This document shows, piece after piece, positions 1 through 10,414 of a stretch of 64,000 bases of DNA; within the stretch, counting starts at the first letter, position 1, and every line of letters begins with the position of its first letter. Origin of the DNA: an uncultured Helicobacteraceae bacterium. GTDB lineage: Bacteria > Campylobacterota > Campylobacteria > Campylobacterales > Helicobacteraceae. The DNA is taken from the NCBI GenBank assembly GCA_944323755.1, contig CALUTR010000001.1, positions 299,459 through 363,458 on the forward strand, read 5' to 3'. The position numbers were made by a program, and so were the translations under genes. The notes below the pieces were generated by a model, which saw nothing but the letters and a program-made list of their open reading frames with translations, was not told the DNA's origin and searched no databases.

Positions 1-679
1 AAAAATGATAAGAATAAGCCAAAAAGATGAGATAGGTCGTTTGATGGCGGCATTTAATGAGATGAATGAAAGAATTTCACATTTAATTAAAGCGCGAGAG
101 TTGATCACTAGAAATATCGCTCACGAGCTTAAGACACCACTTGCAAAGATAAAATTATCTCTTAGCCTAAAAGATGGTGATGAGCTTAAAAAAGATTTAA
201 ATAGATATATAGATTCTCTTGATCGCATAAGCCAAAATATGCTTGAATATGAGAGGATTCAAGATGGAAATTTTACTCTTAATTTTAGTGAATTTATGAG
301 TGAGAGTATATTGTTTGAAGCTTTGCACGATTTAGAGAATCAAAAGATAGTTTTGAGTATCATTAAAAGCATTAAGATTAGCGGCGATTTGCGCCTGCTT
401 GGTGTCGCTGTAAAAAATCTCATAGAGAATGCGATTAAATATAGCGATGATGGTGTTGTAAATATTGAATTAAGTGAAAAAGGTATTATGTTTTGCAATA
501 AAGGTAAGCCTCTGCAAAATGATATATCATATTATTTTGAGCCATTCTATCGTGGTGAAATCACAAAAAGTGGATATGGTCTTGGATTGTCCATTGTAAA
601 TGAGATTGTAAAATTACATAAAATGAAAATAGAATACAGCTATATTAGTGATACCCATATATTTTATATAAGATTTTAA
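1..679 (+). CDS. Sensor histidine kinase, 3' part only
   Basis: C-terminal about 224 residues of a two-component sensor kinase; the frame is still open at base 1, so the N-terminal sensor and membrane segments lie outside the window. From the ATG at 5 one sees the end of a HAMP domain (KDEIGRL, residues 7-13), the HisKA phospho-acceptor box with His40 in the HELKTP motif, the N box (NLIENAIKYS, about 138-147) and a G2 box (GYGLGLSIV, about 190-198). All residues needed for autophosphorylation and ATP binding appear present. It lies 16 bp upstream of the FIST/HD-GYP gene on the same strand. Which regulator it pairs with cannot be told from this fragment. Confidence 0.9.
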   Translation, partial: KMIRISQKDEIGRLMAAFNEMNERISHLIKARELITRNIAHELKTPLAKIKLSLSLKDGDELKKDLNRYIDSLDRISQNMLEYERIQDGNFTLNFSEFMSESILFEALHDLENQKIVLSIIKSIKISGDLRLLGVAVKNLIENAIKYSDDGVVNIELSEKGIMFCNKGKPLQNDISYYFEPFYRGEITKSGYGLGLSIVNEIVKLHKMKIEYSYISDTHIFYIRF

Positions 680-695
680 GATACGGAGATATACA

Positions 696-3314
696 TTGAA
701 GAGTATAAGCTTTGTTTATAAGGATAAAGATCAATTAAAAAATAAGCTTGGTGATTTTAGTGGTGAGAAAAATATTTTAATACAAGTTTTTGATGGTAAA
801 TTTGACATTGATTTCACAAATGATTTAACAAAAAATCTACTTGAGATTCTGCCATTTAGTGAAATTATGATAGCTACAAGCATTGCTGGTATTTCAGATT
901 CTAATGCGTTTGAGGGTGAAATAGTAATTTCAGTTTCTATTTTTAGAAATACTAATGTTAAGGTTTATAGCTTTAGTGGTAATGATGATCACAGCATCGC
1001 GGAGCAAATTGTTAGCAAAGTGGGCGATAATACGAAACTATTAATTCTTTTTGGTGATAAAAATAAAATCAATTGTGAAATGTTGCTAGATGATATAGCT
1101 ACGCAATCGCCAACAACCATCATTGCAGGCGGTATAGCTGGCGATGATTTAAGCTTTCAGCATATACGACTTGGTGATAAAAGTGGAATTGGTGATTTTT
1201 CTTTTATTTGTGCTATATTAGATTCTACGATTTTAAAGGTCTATACAAATTATATTTTTGAATTTATGAGTATTGGCACTACGATGACTGTAACTAGTGT
1301 AGGTAAAGATGGCATAATAAAAACAATCAATAATATGCCAATACGAGATATGTATAGAAAGTATCTTGGTGATTTAGCTGCTGATAATCTACCAATGAGT
1401 AGTTTTGAATTTCCTTTGATATTGAGTGAGAATGGTCTTCTTGTAGGTAAGGTCGCTATTGAAATATTTGATGATGGTTCTGCTAGATATTCAAGTGATA
1501 TTAAGCTTGGCGCGAAAGTTGGTTTTGGTGTAAGGTCGCTTGTTGATACAAGAAATAAGGTCATAAGTCAATCAAATAGTTTAAAAGATCTAAAAATTGA
1601 GGGAATCTATCTCTATCTTTGTACATCTAGATATATATATTTTAAAAAAGCAAAACTAGAAAATCAGTATGTAGATAAATTTAATAGTGTTGCCCATGCT
1701 AGTGGGTTTTTTGCTCATGGAGAGTTTTTTCATTCTAATAACAATAATTATGTATTCAATGTTTCAAGCACTCTTGTTGCATTAAGTGAGGGTGGTAAAG
1801 ATGCTGATCCTAATTATAATTTATTAGATATATCAACGCAGCATACGCAATCTGATATGATTATACATAGTTTAAGTCATTTATCTAGGATTGCAAATGA
1901 TGATTATAGAGCTATGGCAAAGGTTTTTAGGCAGTATAAGGAATTACTAGAAGAAAGCTCTATGATTTTATATATGAATCAAAAAGGTGTCATAGTAGGT
2001 GTAAATAAGGTATTTTTAGATGTTTCAAAATATCAGAAATCAAGCGTTGTTGGCAAGCGTTTATCAAGTTTTATATCTTCAGATTCTAAGTTTATTATTC
2101 AAACGATATGGGATTGCATAAAATGTAACAAAACTTGGAAAGGCATGATAAAAAATGTAGCACAAGATGGCAGTGTTTTTTATACACGCACTATAGTAAA
2201 ACCAATAGTTGATTCAAAAAATAATGTATTGATGTATATTTGTGGAATGGACGATATAACGGAATACGAGTTAAAAAGAGAACATCTTGAACACAGTATC
2301 AATGCGATTACTGAAATATCATTTGAAAAAGAAAAAATTATCCAGGAATATCAAACATTGCTAGATAGAAGCACTGCGATGATTAGGCTAAAAAAGGGTC
2401 ATTTTATCGAAGTAAATCAGTCTTGTGAGCAATTATTTGGATATGCAAGTGGTGAGCTTATAAATAGACATTTTTCAATTGTTTTAGATAATAGCAAAAA
2501 TAATATTGAGACTATACTTGATAATATTAAAAAAGCACTTGTTACAAGGGGTTATATTAATACATATATACCTTGTCTTGATAAAAATGGAAATAAACTG
2601 CATATTCAAGCTTATATAATGGCAATCAATGTTTCTAGTGCAAATAGTGTAGATAGTGAGTTTGTTGGAATCTTACATAATGTAACAGAAATATTTGAAA
2701 TACAAAAAGAACTAGAAAATGTTCAAAAAGAAGTTATTTATGCTATGGGTTCAATTAGTGAGGGGCGAAGTAGAGAAACAGGTAATCATGTAAAGAGAGT
2801 TGCTGAATATTCATATCTTTTGGCTAAATTGTATGGATTAGATGAAACTCAAGCAATATTGATTAAAACGGCCTCTCCAATGCACGATATAGGTAAGCTT
2901 GCAATCCCAGATGCTATTTTAAATAAGCCTGGAAAGCTTACTGAAGAAGAATTTGAAATTATGAAAACACACGCTCAAAAGGGTTATGATATGCTTTATT
3001 TTTCTGATAGACCTATTTTAAAAGCAAGTGCAGAAATTGCATTAACTCATCACGAATGGTGGAATGGCAATGGTTATCCAAATAAACTTAGTGGCGAAGA
3101 TATACCATTGTTTGGGCGAATTACTTCTGTGGCAGATGTATTTGATGCTCTAAGTCACGATAGATGTTATAAAAAAGCGTGGCCTATGGAGGAAGTTATT
3201 GATTATATGCTTAAGATGAAAGATGTCCAATTTCAAGGTGTGCTGGTTGATTTACTTGTTGAGAATCTTGACGAATTTATCAAGATAAAAACAGAATTTG
3301 AAGACAAATTTTAA
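696..3314 (+). CDS. FIST-PAS-PAS-HD-GYP sensor phosphodiesterase
   Basis: An 872-residue soluble multidomain signalling protein. The TTG start at 696 is supported by a GGAG Shine-Dalgarno at 685-688. Residues about 30-400 resemble the FIST N and C domains, a cytoplasmic ligand-sensing module. Two PAS domains follow (about 420-530 and 555-675), then a C-terminal HD-GYP domain (about 685-860). The HD-GYP part has the metal-binding MHDIGK motif and the HHE...GNGYP signature, so cyclic-di-GMP hydrolysis is expected. No membrane segment or signal peptide is seen. It follows a histidine kinase gene closely, so the two may share a pathway. The ligand sensed by FIST is unknown; small molecules such as amino acids are an inference from the family. 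Confidence 0.88.
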   Translation: MKSISFVYKDKDQLKNKLGDFSGEKNILIQVFDGKFDIDFTNDLTKNLLEILPFSEIMIATSIAGISDSNAFEGEIVISVSIFRNTNVKVYSFSGNDDHSIAEQIVSKVGDNTKLLILFGDKNKINCEMLLDDIATQSPTTIIAGGIAGDDLSFQHIRLGDKSGIGDFSFICAILDSTILKVYTNYIFEFMSIGTTMTVTSVGKDGIIKTINNMPIRDMYRKYLGDLAADNLPMSSFEFPLILSENGLLVGKVAIEIFDDGSARYSSDIKLGAKVGFGVRSLVDTRNKVISQSNSLKDLKIEGIYLYLCTSRYIYFKKAKLENQYVDKFNSVAHASGFFAHGEFFHSNNNNYVFNVSSTLVALSEGGKDADPNYNLLDISTQHTQSDMIIHSLSHLSRIANDDYRAMAKVFRQYKELLEESSMILYMNQKGVIVGVNKVFLDVSKYQKSSVVGKRLSSFISSDSKFIIQTIWDCIKCNKTWKGMIKNVAQDGSVFYTRTIVKPIVDSKNNVLMYICGMDDITEYELKREHLEHSINAITEISFEKEKIIQEYQTLLDRSTAMIRLKKGHFIEVNQSCEQLFGYASGELINRHFSIVLDNSKNNIETILDNIKKALVTRGYINTYIPCLDKNGNKLHIQAYIMAINVSSANSVDSEFVGILHNVTEIFEIQKELENVQKEVIYAMGSISEGRSRETGNHVKRVAEYSYLLAKLYGLDETQAILIKTASPMHDIGKLAIPDAILNKPGKLTEEEFEIMKTHAQKGYDMLYFSDRPILKASAEIALTHHEWWNGNGYPNKLSGEDIPLFGRITSVADVFDALSHDRCYKKAWPMEEVIDYMLKMKDVQFQGVLVDLLVENLDEFIKIKTEFEDKF

Positions 3315-3320
3315 TTTGTC
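3303..3320 (+). terminator. Small stem-loop at the end of the HD-GYP gene
   Basis: Inverted repeat GACAAAT-TTTA-ATTTGTC with a 7-bp stem and 4-base loop. It overlaps the stop codon of the FIST/HD-GYP gene and is followed by only a short T-rich stretch. The stem is weak and AT-rich, so it may be a poor terminator or chance. Confidence 0.35.
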
Positions 3321-3324
3321 TTGT

Positions 3325-3330
3325 TAGAAT
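3325..3330 (+). promoter_or_regulatory. Candidate -10 box for gltX2-yggT-slt
   Basis: TAGAAT preceded by TTGT, 31 bases before the gltX2 start. Epsilonproteobacterial sigma-70 promoters rely mainly on a TATAAT-like -10 and lack a firm -35, so this is a plausible but unproven site. Confidence 0.35.
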
Positions 3331-3361
3331 TCAAGTTTTAATATCATTTTTGGAGTTTTTT

Positions 3362-4657
3362 ATGCTTCGTTTTGCACCAAGTCCAACAGGTGATTTACAC
3401 ATAGGCAATCTTCGTGCCGCGATTTTAAACTATATTATTGCAAAGCAGACAAATCAGGAGTTTTTGATTCGTATTGAGGATACGGATAGTGCAAGAAATA
3501 TTCAAGGTAAAGATAAAGAAATTTTGGGATTATTAAATCTCTTTGGTTTATTGTGGGATAGACTTGTTTATCAAAGTGAAAATTTTAAGCAACACAATAT
3601 TATTGCAAATGAGTTAATCAAGGCTAATAAGGCATTTTATTGCTATTGCACAAAGGAATTTCTCGCAGCAAAAAAAGAAGAAGCCATAAAAGAGGGTAGG
3701 GCATTTAGATATGATGATTCGTGGGCTTTATTGTGTAAAGATGTGAATAATAAGCCAGTAATTAGATTAAAAGGAGCTACAGATTCTATTAGTTTTTTTG
3801 ATGAAATCAAAGGTGAGTGTAGTTTTAATCAAAATGAAATTGATAGTTTTGTAATTATTAGAGAAGATGGGATTCCAACATATAATTTTGCTTGCAGTAT
3901 TGATGATATGATTTATGATATTAGTTATATTATACGAGGTGAAGATCACACATCAAATACTCCAAAACAGATATTAATACGCAATTCTTTGGGTTATTTA
4001 AAAGAGATAAAGCACGCGCATCTGCCAATAATACTAAACAAATTTGGCAAGAAAATGAGCAAAAGAGATAATGAATCAAGTGTGAATTGGCTATTAGAGC
4101 AAGGATTTTTACCGCAAGCAATTATTAATTATCTTTTATCTATGGGAAATAAGCCAAAAGAGGAGATTTTTGCCCTAAAAGATGCAATAGCGTGGTTTGA
4201 TATAAAGACATTGTCAAAATCACCGGTTAAGTTTGATATAGACCAATTGAGGCATATAAACCGCGAGCATTTAAAACGCTTAAATATAAAAGATATGGCA
4301 AATTTATTAGAATCGCAAGATTTAAGCATAGGTGCATTAGCTAAGGTTTATCTTGAAGAAGCAAGCACATTAAATGAGCTTAGGGATAAAATATCTCTTA
4401 TATTTTCTAAAAAAGAAATATCAGATGAGAATATGAAGTTAATCAAAGATAGTATTATGAAATTAATAGACGAAGATTCTAAGAGTTTAGAGGACTTTAA
4501 CTCTTTTAAAAGTGCATTAATCGCACTTACTAATCTAAATGGCAAAGCATTATTCCATCCGCTTCGTTATTTGCTTACAGGTTCATATAATGGACCATTA
4601 TTAAATGATATTTATATCTATTTGAGATTCTATTTAAAAGAAATTTTAAGGAGTTAA
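3362..4657 (+). CDS. gltX2: Glutamyl-tRNA synthetase 2 (GltX2 type)
   Basis: Class I aminoacyl-tRNA synthetase of about 431 residues. The ATP-site motifs HIGN (residues 13-16) and KMSKR (about 231-235) are intact. A TTG at 3350 is in frame, but the GGAG at 3352-3355 fits the ATG at 3362 and the family N-terminus MLRFAPSPTG. The sequence resembles, from memory, H. pylori HP0643 (GluRS2) much more than the canonical GluRS1. That enzyme charges tRNA-Gln with glutamate, which GatCAB then amidates, because the organism lacks GlnRS. The following yggT and slt genes match the HP0643-0645 order as I recall it. The tRNA specificity here is inferred by homology. Confidence 0.92.
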   Translation: MLRFAPSPTGDLHIGNLRAAILNYIIAKQTNQEFLIRIEDTDSARNIQGKDKEILGLLNLFGLLWDRLVYQSENFKQHNIIANELIKANKAFYCYCTKEFLAAKKEEAIKEGRAFRYDDSWALLCKDVNNKPVIRLKGATDSISFFDEIKGECSFNQNEIDSFVIIREDGIPTYNFACSIDDMIYDISYIIRGEDHTSNTPKQILIRNSLGYLKEIKHAHLPIILNKFGKKMSKRDNESSVNWLLEQGFLPQAIINYLLSMGNKPKEEIFALKDAIAWFDIKTLSKSPVKFDIDQLRHINREHLKRLNIKDMANLLESQDLSIGALAKVYLEEASTLNELRDKISLIFSKKEISDENMKLIKDSIMKLIDEDSKSLEDFNSFKSALIALTNLNGKALFHPLRYLLTGSYNGPLLNDIYIYLRFYLKEILRS

Positions 4658-4658
4658 T

Positions 4659-4952
4659 ATGGTGTTTGCTACATTTTTAAATGCAATTACTGAAATCTTG
4701 CATATACTTATTAATGCTTATATGTGGATTGTTATTATTGCAGCACTGATTACTTTTGTGCGTCCTGATCCTTATAATCAAATTGTTCAGATTTTGTATA
4801 GACTGACAGAGCCGGTATTTATGCAGGTAAGAAGAGTGTTGCCTACCATTTTTAGTGGAGTAGATTTTGCTCCTTTGATTGTCATTATATTTTTAAAATT
4901 TATTGATTTGTTTTTTATTGGAATATTGAGAAATTATGTTTCTAGTTTGTAG
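4659..4952 (+). CDS. YggT family membrane protein
   Basis: A 97-residue protein with two hydrophobic segments (about 5-30 and 65-90) separated by the RPDPYNQIVQ segment typical of the YggT family. Bacterial YggT proteins are often linked to cell division or osmotic stress, but the molecular role is not settled. The ATG follows AAGGAG at 4649-4653, two bases after the gltX2 stop. The 3' end overlaps the next gene by 17 bp, so the three genes look like one transcript. Confidence 0.85.
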   Translation: MVFATFLNAITEILHILINAYMWIVIIAALITFVRPDPYNQIVQILYRLTEPVFMQVRRVLPTIFSGVDFAPLIVIIFLKFIDLFFIGILRNYVSSL

Positions 4953-6519
4953 ATTGATATTATTATTAAGTGGGATTTTATATAGTAGCGATATGGCATT
5001 TATAGAATCCAAGCCACAAGGTGTAGTTAGAGATTTTTATATATATGAGTATTTGCAAGGTGATGTATCATATAGTGATGCAATCAAGTTGTATCCATTA
5101 ATTGATAACAAAAATCCAAAGATAATCAATGCGCTTATAGAGAAGATACCTCAAGATAAACTTCCAAAAGAACTGTATTGTAAAAAAATTTCATATAAAA
5201 AATTATTAGAAAGTGATGATGAATGCTTTAATATGGGTTTTAAATTATTATATGCAGTAGATGAGAAAATCACTCAAAAAACTATGGCTAGAATCAAAAA
5301 TGACAAAATTCTAAGACAGGTTAAAATATTAGAATCTAAAAATATATTAGATTCCATTATTGCCTCTAGTGGTGAGGATTTTGGTGATATTTATTTTGCA
5401 TTAACAAGTAGATCAAATATCTTCAATAATGCTCCAAGCAATCTACAAGCATTATCAAATAAAAATTACAATAAAGCTTTGTATCATTTAATTATCTCAA
5501 ATAGATATCCAAAATTCACAAAAGCATTGCTAAAAGTTACGATACACGATGTGAATGATTGGAGCTTTTTTGCGCTTGGATTAAATGAGCTAAATGCGAA
5601 TAATTCACAAAAAGCTTTGCATTATTTTACAAAGGCTTCAGATACTAAAAATCTATTTTTACGCGATAAAGCATTGTTTTGGGTGTATAAACTAACAGGC
5701 AAAAAAGATGTATTAGAGATGTTGGCAAATAGTAAGAATTTCAATCTTTATTCTTTGTATGCAAGCAGGATACTATGTAAAAAGCCAAATGTAGAGATAA
5801 TTACCATTGATAATCCAATGCTAAAGGGTGTTTTAAAAAAAGAAAGTCCATTTGATATATCAAATCCATTTGAGTGGCAGATTATTAGTCAAAATATAGC
5901 ATTGATAAAAGATAAAGAAGCATTGCTTGATATTGCAAAATTATTTCACTATGAAAATACACTTCCGCATTTGATTTTTATTTTAAATCGATATTTTAAT
6001 TATTCAAAAAAGTTTTTTGTGATGCCATATGATAGCGAGCTTGATCTTAATATGGAAGCAAAAACACTGCTTTATGCTGTGGCAAAACAAGAGAGTAAAT
6101 TTTTGCCCTCTGTGGTATCTAGATCTTATGCGCTTGGTATGATGCAGATTATGCCATTTAATGTTTCTTATTTTGCTAAAAATATGGGTGTGAGTGCAAC
6201 GAAAGAAGATATGTTTAATCCAAAAATGGCATTAAAATTTGGCGCATATTATTTGGAGAATTTAAATAAGGAATTTAAGCACCCCTTGTTTGTATCGTAT
6301 GCATATAATGGCGGTCCTACTTTTATACGCAATCATCTAAAAAATGCAAAAGTGTTTAGTAAGGCTAATAAATATGATCCTTGGCTTAGTATGGAGTTTA
6401 TACCATATGAGGAAAGTAGAATCTATGGTATGAAAGTGATGGCAAATTATATTATGTATAATGAAATCGCTGGCAATCACATCGATATAGATGAATTTCT
6501 AAATTCTACTCTTAGGTGA
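4936..6519 (+). CDS. slt: Soluble lytic murein transglycosylase
   Basis: A 527-residue periplasmic peptidoglycan-cleaving enzyme. It has an N-terminal signal-like hydrophobic stretch (residues 1-20) and a long helical repeat region. The C-terminal lysozyme-like SLT domain (about 375-500) holds the catalytic Glu at about 386 in AVAKQESKF, then the conserved GMMQIMP and AYNGGP motifs. It cleaves the MurNAc-GlcNAc bond with formation of 1,6-anhydro-MurNAc. The start overlaps yggT by 17 bp. It ends at 6519, immediately beside the end of the convergent mnmE gene, with no room for a separate terminator. Confidence 0.93.
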   Translation: MFLVCRLILLLSGILYSSDMAFIESKPQGVVRDFYIYEYLQGDVSYSDAIKLYPLIDNKNPKIINALIEKIPQDKLPKELYCKKISYKKLLESDDECFNMGFKLLYAVDEKITQKTMARIKNDKILRQVKILESKNILDSIIASSGEDFGDIYFALTSRSNIFNNAPSNLQALSNKNYNKALYHLIISNRYPKFTKALLKVTIHDVNDWSFFALGLNELNANNSQKALHYFTKASDTKNLFLRDKALFWVYKLTGKKDVLEMLANSKNFNLYSLYASRILCKKPNVEIITIDNPMLKGVLKKESPFDISNPFEWQIISQNIALIKDKEALLDIAKLFHYENTLPHLIFILNRYFNYSKKFFVMPYDSELDLNMEAKTLLYAVAKQESKFLPSVVSRSYALGMMQIMPFNVSYFAKNMGVSATKEDMFNPKMALKFGAYYLENLNKEFKHPLFVSYAYNGGPTFIRNHLKNAKVFSKANKYDPWLSMEFIPYEESRIYGMKVMANYIMYNEIAGNHIDIDEFLNSTLR

Positions 6520-7854
6520 TTATTTGCCAAGACAGAATTCGCTAAACATAGAATCTAGCATTTCATCATTATTAAATGGTTTTGTAAGCAAATCAAGGCA
6601 ATGAAGTGCTTCATTAATATGAAAGCTAAATATTTCAAAATCAGATATATTATCTTTAGCGCCTTTTAGGGCAGTTATGCAGGATTTTATACATTCAATT
6701 TGTCTATTTGAAGTAAGGATAACTTCCTGAATATTAATAGAATCTTGACTGATTTTTTTCTCTATTAAATCACGCAATTTAAATACACTAGAATCTAGTG
6801 TCGATATTTTTATGGTTTCGTATTTTTCTATTCTACTTTCATCAAAGATTTGTTTTTTATCACTTTTATTTATAGCAGCGATGATTATTTTATCTTTATT
6901 TTGTTCTAAAATATCTAGTATCCATTTATCATCAAACTCTCTACTACCATCAAAAAGTGCGATTATTATCGTTGCATCTTGCGCGTATTCAATCGTTTTG
7001 CTTACACCTATTTGCTCTATTTTGTCATCGCTATTTCGTATCCCTGCTGTGTCTATGATTTTTATTATTTGGTTATTTATTGTTATTGTTTCTTCTAAGA
7101 TATCCCTTGTAGTGCCCTCTATATCTGAAATAATTGCTCTATCTTTTAATAGTAATTTATTTAGAAGTGAACTTTTTCCGACATTTGGACGACCGATAAT
7201 AACAAGCCTATGTCCATCTATGATGTGCTGCATACTAAGTGAATGGCTATGTATTTCATCTAGCTTACTTATAGATTGTTCTAATTTGTTGTTTATAGAG
7301 ATTTCTAAATCTTTTGGAAGATCTTCTTCTGCGTAATCAATAAGCACTTCAATGTGTGCTAAAATTTCAATAAGGTTTTTTCTAAAAGATTCTACAAATT
7401 TTTTTAAATCCCCTTTTAATAGTCTCCCTAGTATCTCATTTGCTTGTTTGCTTTGAGAAAGGATTAATTTTGAGATACTCTCTGCGGTGCTTAAGTCTAG
7501 TTTATTATTTAACAATGCTCGTTTGCTAAATTCTCCTGGCTTTGCAATCCTTGCACCAAGTCTAATGCATTCATTGACTATATTTTTAGGGACAGCAACG
7601 CCGCCGTGGCTTTGGAATTCTATTATGTCTTCACCGCTAAAGCTGTATGGTGCTTTAAAAAATATAACTATGCATCTATCTATAATATTATCGTTATCAT
7701 TGTAAATGTATTTTAAATGTGCATATCGTGGTTTGAAGTGATTTGATTTTGTGAGTGATTTTGCAATTTCTAATGCATTGTTGCCACTTAGTCGAATAAT
7801 ACTTAATGCGCTTATGCCAATTGGAGTTGATATTGCTACTATCGTATCATTCAT
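6520..7854 (-). CDS. mnmE: tRNA modification GTPase MnmE (TrmE)
   Basis: A 444-residue GTPase that works with MnmG to make the cmnm5U34 wobble modification. The N-terminal formyl-THF-binding domain starts [10 protein letters not shown]. An inserted G domain follows, with G1 GRPNVGKSS (221-229), the EGTTRD switch (246-251), DTAG (268-271) and NKSD (329-332). The protein ends with the catalytic C-terminal CLGK (441-444). Length is normal. It is the last gene of the rpmH operon, and its ATG overlaps the end of jag by 8 bp. Confidence 0.96.
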   Translation of the reverse strand: MNDTIVAISTPIGISALSIIRLSGNNALEIAKSLTKSNHFKPRYAHLKYIYNDNDNIIDRCIVIFFKAPYSFSGEDIIEFQSHGGVAVPKNIVNECIRLGARIAKPGEFSKRALLNNKLDLSTAESISKLILSQSKQANEILGRLLKGDLKKFVESFRKNLIEILAHIEVLIDYAEEDLPKDLEISINNKLEQSISKLDEIHSHSLSMQHIIDGHRLVIIGRPNVGKSSLLNKLLLKDRAIISDIEGTTRDILEETITINNQIIKIIDTAGIRNSDDKIEQIGVSKTIEYAQDATIIIALFDGSREFDDKWILDILEQNKDKIIIAAINKSDKKQIFDESRIEKYETIKISTLDSSVFKLRDLIEKKISQDSINIQEVILTSNRQIECIKSCITALKGAKDNISDFEIFSFHINEALHCLDLLTKPFNNDEMLDSMFSEFCLGK

Positions 7855-8518
7855 TATTATTTGTAACTACGATGTATGTTTCATTATGTTCATTTTTCTT
7901 TATCATAATGAATCTATCAGGCAGATTTTCTCTTAGAATCTTTAATGCAATATATGCAAGCACGCCATCAAATGGTTTTGTAGTGAAGGCATTGTTTGAT
8001 TGCTTGATTTCTTTAATAATTGGTTCTAGATATGCTTCAATCATTTCTTCTTGATTTGATAAAAATTTCTCAATCTCAAGCCTTATATTGAATCCATATT
8101 TTGGATTAATCCAATTAAATAATAAATATGATATAGCTTTATACCTATATCCTTTTTCACCAATAAGTAATGCAGAATCCGTACCTTTAAATTGTATTGA
8201 AATTATGCTTGAATCATATTTGTTAACTTCAATTTCATTGATCTCAAATGGTAATTTGGAGAATAAATCATTGATTTCTTGTTTTATTTCTACCAATACA
8301 TCTTCTATTTTGAATTTTTTGATTTCATTATGTTGAGATTTTTTATTTTGTTTTTCCTTGATTGAAGCGACAATTATTGCATTTTTCTTACCAATCCCAA
8401 ATAATCCATTGCTTGGCTGCTGGACTACTTCATAATCCAGGTCTATGCACGAACAATTTAACTCTTTTGATGCTATAAGTAGGGCCTGCTCTACATCGCT
8501 AGCACTAATTTTTATCAC
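7847..8518 (-). CDS. jag: Jag / KhpB family RNA-binding protein
   Basis: A 223-residue protein with an N-terminal Jag-N-like segment ([20 protein letters not shown]), a lysine-rich linker, a KH-like region around residues 100-150 and a C-terminal R3H-type region. The consensus R-x3-H of R3H is not clear here, so the last domain may be diverged. Its position directly after yidC in the rpmH-rnpA-yidD-yidC cluster is the classic location of jag. Family members bind RNA with KhpA and influence cell-envelope functions in Gram-positive bacteria; the role in Helicobacter is not established. The start overlaps yidC by 14 bp. Confidence 0.85.
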   Translation of the reverse strand: MIKISASDVEQALLIASKELNCSCIDLDYEVVQQPSNGLFGIGKKNAIIVASIKEKQNKKSQHNEIKKFKIEDVLVEIKQEINDLFSKLPFEINEIEVNKYDSSIISIQFKGTDSALLIGEKGYRYKAISYLLFNWINPKYGFNIRLEIEKFLSNQEEMIEAYLEPIIKEIKQSNNAFTTKPFDGVLAYIALKILRENLPDRFIMIKKNEHNETYIVVTNNNE

Positions 8519-10088
8519 TTTTATGCCTTTTGTGTTCTTCTATTTCTTGCGCTTTTTTCTTCTCCATCACTTTATTTATGATAACTTGTTGAATGATGGA
8601 GAATATATTATTTACAGTCCAATATAATATTAATCCAGCTGGGAATGTTATTAAAAATATTGTGAAAAACACAGGTAGAAGTTTAAATATCTTTTCTTGT
8701 GTTGGATCATTGAATGTTGCTGGACTTAAATGTTGCTGTAAATACATCGTTGCTCCCATTAATATTGGTAGCACAAAATATGGATCCATAGCAGATAAAT
8801 CCTGTATCCAAAATAACCAAGCAGAATCTTTTAATTCTACTGCATTATATAACACTCTATAAATAGCAAAAAACACAGGTATTTGTAATAGCAGTGGCAA
8901 GCATCCACCCATAGGATTTACATTATGTTTTTTATATAAGTCCATCATATGGAGTTGAAGTTTTTGTGTATCACCTTTGTATTTTGTTTGTATTTCCTTT
9001 AGTTTTGGTGCTAAGTCCTTTAATTTTTGCATTGACACCATACCTTTGTAAGTCAAAGGATATAATACGATTCTTACAATCAATGTCAATGCAATGATAG
9101 CCCAACCCCAGTTTGAAAAAATATCAAAAAGCCACTCTAATAGCAAAAATAATGGTTTTGCAAAAAATGTAATCACTCCATATTCAACAACATCTCCAAG
9201 ATCGTTAGAAATTGCTTTTAAGTCTTGATAATTTTTTGGACCAATGTATCCACTAAATGAAGCATTGTCTTTTAGTATTACATAAGGTATTGCATTTTCA
9301 TTGCTATCTGTATCTGTTATCACATCAAAACCATCTTGCTTAAAAAATAAAGTAGAGTAGTATCTATCCACACTAGCTACGAATTTTGCTTTATTGAATG
9401 TTAATGTCTCACTGCTATCGCCATCTTCTATTTTTTCTATTTTTTCATCACTTTTTTTGATTATCACACCTTTAAAAACATAAGGTGAGCTATCTGCAAT
9501 TGGCCTTGATCCATTAGAGATGAAATATTCTATTTGTTTGCTTAATTCTATTTTTATATCATAGCTTAGATTGTTGTTAAATGTCAGAATCTTCTTTACT
9601 ATAATATCTCCTAAATCTTGCGTCAATGTTATACTTTTATCTCCATTGTCTATATTAAGCTTATCTGTGCTAGCTGTATATGGCGTATTAAAGGCTTTTT
9701 GGTTAATAGTACTATCACTAAATCGCATTTCAAGAGGCTTAATAGAATCTTTATTTAGCAACCCAAGTGGTTTACCATCTTCATTTAAAAACTTCTTATC
9801 TTTTAAAAACACATTTGAGATTCTGCCAAGTTCGTCTATTTCTATATCAACTTCTTTTGATACTATTTTTGCGATGATTGTTGAGCTGCTTGTTGGTGCT
9901 TTTGTTTGGTTGTTTATACTTTTTACATTTGATACTGGTGCACTATTTTCTTGTATTGTCTTATTTGCAGAGTTTAATATTTGGTTTGTTTGAGTTTTTG
10001 GAGAGAAAAAATACATATATGGTATCAAAAATAATAATGACAATACTATTGCAATTAAGATTCTTGTATTTGGATTATTGTTGTTCAT
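8505..10088 (-). CDS. yidC: Membrane protein insertase YidC
   Basis: A 527-residue inner-membrane insertase. There is an N-terminal transmembrane helix (about 8-28), a large periplasmic beta-domain (about 60-310), then the conserved five-helix C-terminal core, including [19 protein letters not shown] and the [16 protein letters not shown] helix. The tail is strongly basic and rich in K, H and E, fitting ribosome contact. It inserts proteins alone or with SecYEG. The start codon shares one base with the end of yidD. Confidence 0.97.
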   Translation of the reverse strand: MNNNNPNTRILIAIVLSLLFLIPYMYFFSPKTQTNQILNSANKTIQENSAPVSNVKSINNQTKAPTSSSTIIAKIVSKEVDIEIDELGRISNVFLKDKKFLNEDGKPLGLLNKDSIKPLEMRFSDSTINQKAFNTPYTASTDKLNIDNGDKSITLTQDLGDIIVKKILTFNNNLSYDIKIELSKQIEYFISNGSRPIADSSPYVFKGVIIKKSDEKIEKIEDGDSSETLTFNKAKFVASVDRYYSTLFFKQDGFDVITDTDSNENAIPYVILKDNASFSGYIGPKNYQDLKAISNDLGDVVEYGVITFFAKPLFLLLEWLFDIFSNWGWAIIALTLIVRIVLYPLTYKGMVSMQKLKDLAPKLKEIQTKYKGDTQKLQLHMMDLYKKHNVNPMGGCLPLLLQIPVFFAIYRVLYNAVELKDSAWLFWIQDLSAMDPYFVLPILMGATMYLQQHLSPATFNDPTQEKIFKLLPVFFTIFLITFPAGLILYWTVNNIFSIIQQVIINKVMEKKKAQEIEEHKRHKSDKN

Positions 10089-10414
10089 TAATTTTCCTTA
10101 AAACTTTTAATGACATAAAAATGATTTTTGTCTTTTTGTATAAGCCAAAAAATTATATTTGCTTTATTATTATGTGATATTTTGATTTTTTTAATATTTA
10201 ATTTTACCACAGGGTATTCAATGCCACCATTAAATAATTGATTGCAACGCAAGATTCTGCTAGTTGTTTTTATCAATGCTACTAATGGATTCTGAAATTT
10301 AAATTGTATATTGGCATAATCAGAACAAGTAGGATAGAATCTGCAACTAGGCGGATTTAGCGGGGAAACATATCTCTTATAAAATCTAAATGCAAAATCA
10401 ATATTCATAATCAC
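10088..10414 (-). CDS. yidD: Membrane protein insertion efficiency factor YidD
   Basis: A 108-residue small protein with the diagnostic [12 protein letters not shown] motif near residues 22-33, preceded by an amphipathic region. It is thought to assist YidC-dependent insertion. The start is either GTG at 10414 or ATG at 10408; both lie inside the end of rnpA, which it overlaps by up to 17 bp. It is longer at the C-terminus than many YidD proteins: the core ends near residue 75 and the lysine-rich tail has no known role. Confidence 0.93.
   Translation of the reverse strand: MIMNIDFAFRFYKRYVSPLNPPSCRFYPTCSDYANIQFKFQNPLVALIKTTSRILRCNQLFNGGIEYPVVKLNIKKIKISHNNKANIIFWLIQKDKNHFYVIKSFKEN

Noticed and set aside
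6812..7336. A 174-codon open frame opposite mnmE
   Set aside because: It lies across the conserved G domain of mnmE on the other strand and has only low-complexity hydrophobic sequence.
9571..9993. A 140-codon open frame opposite yidC
   Set aside because: Antisense shadow of the YidC periplasmic domain; no start signal.
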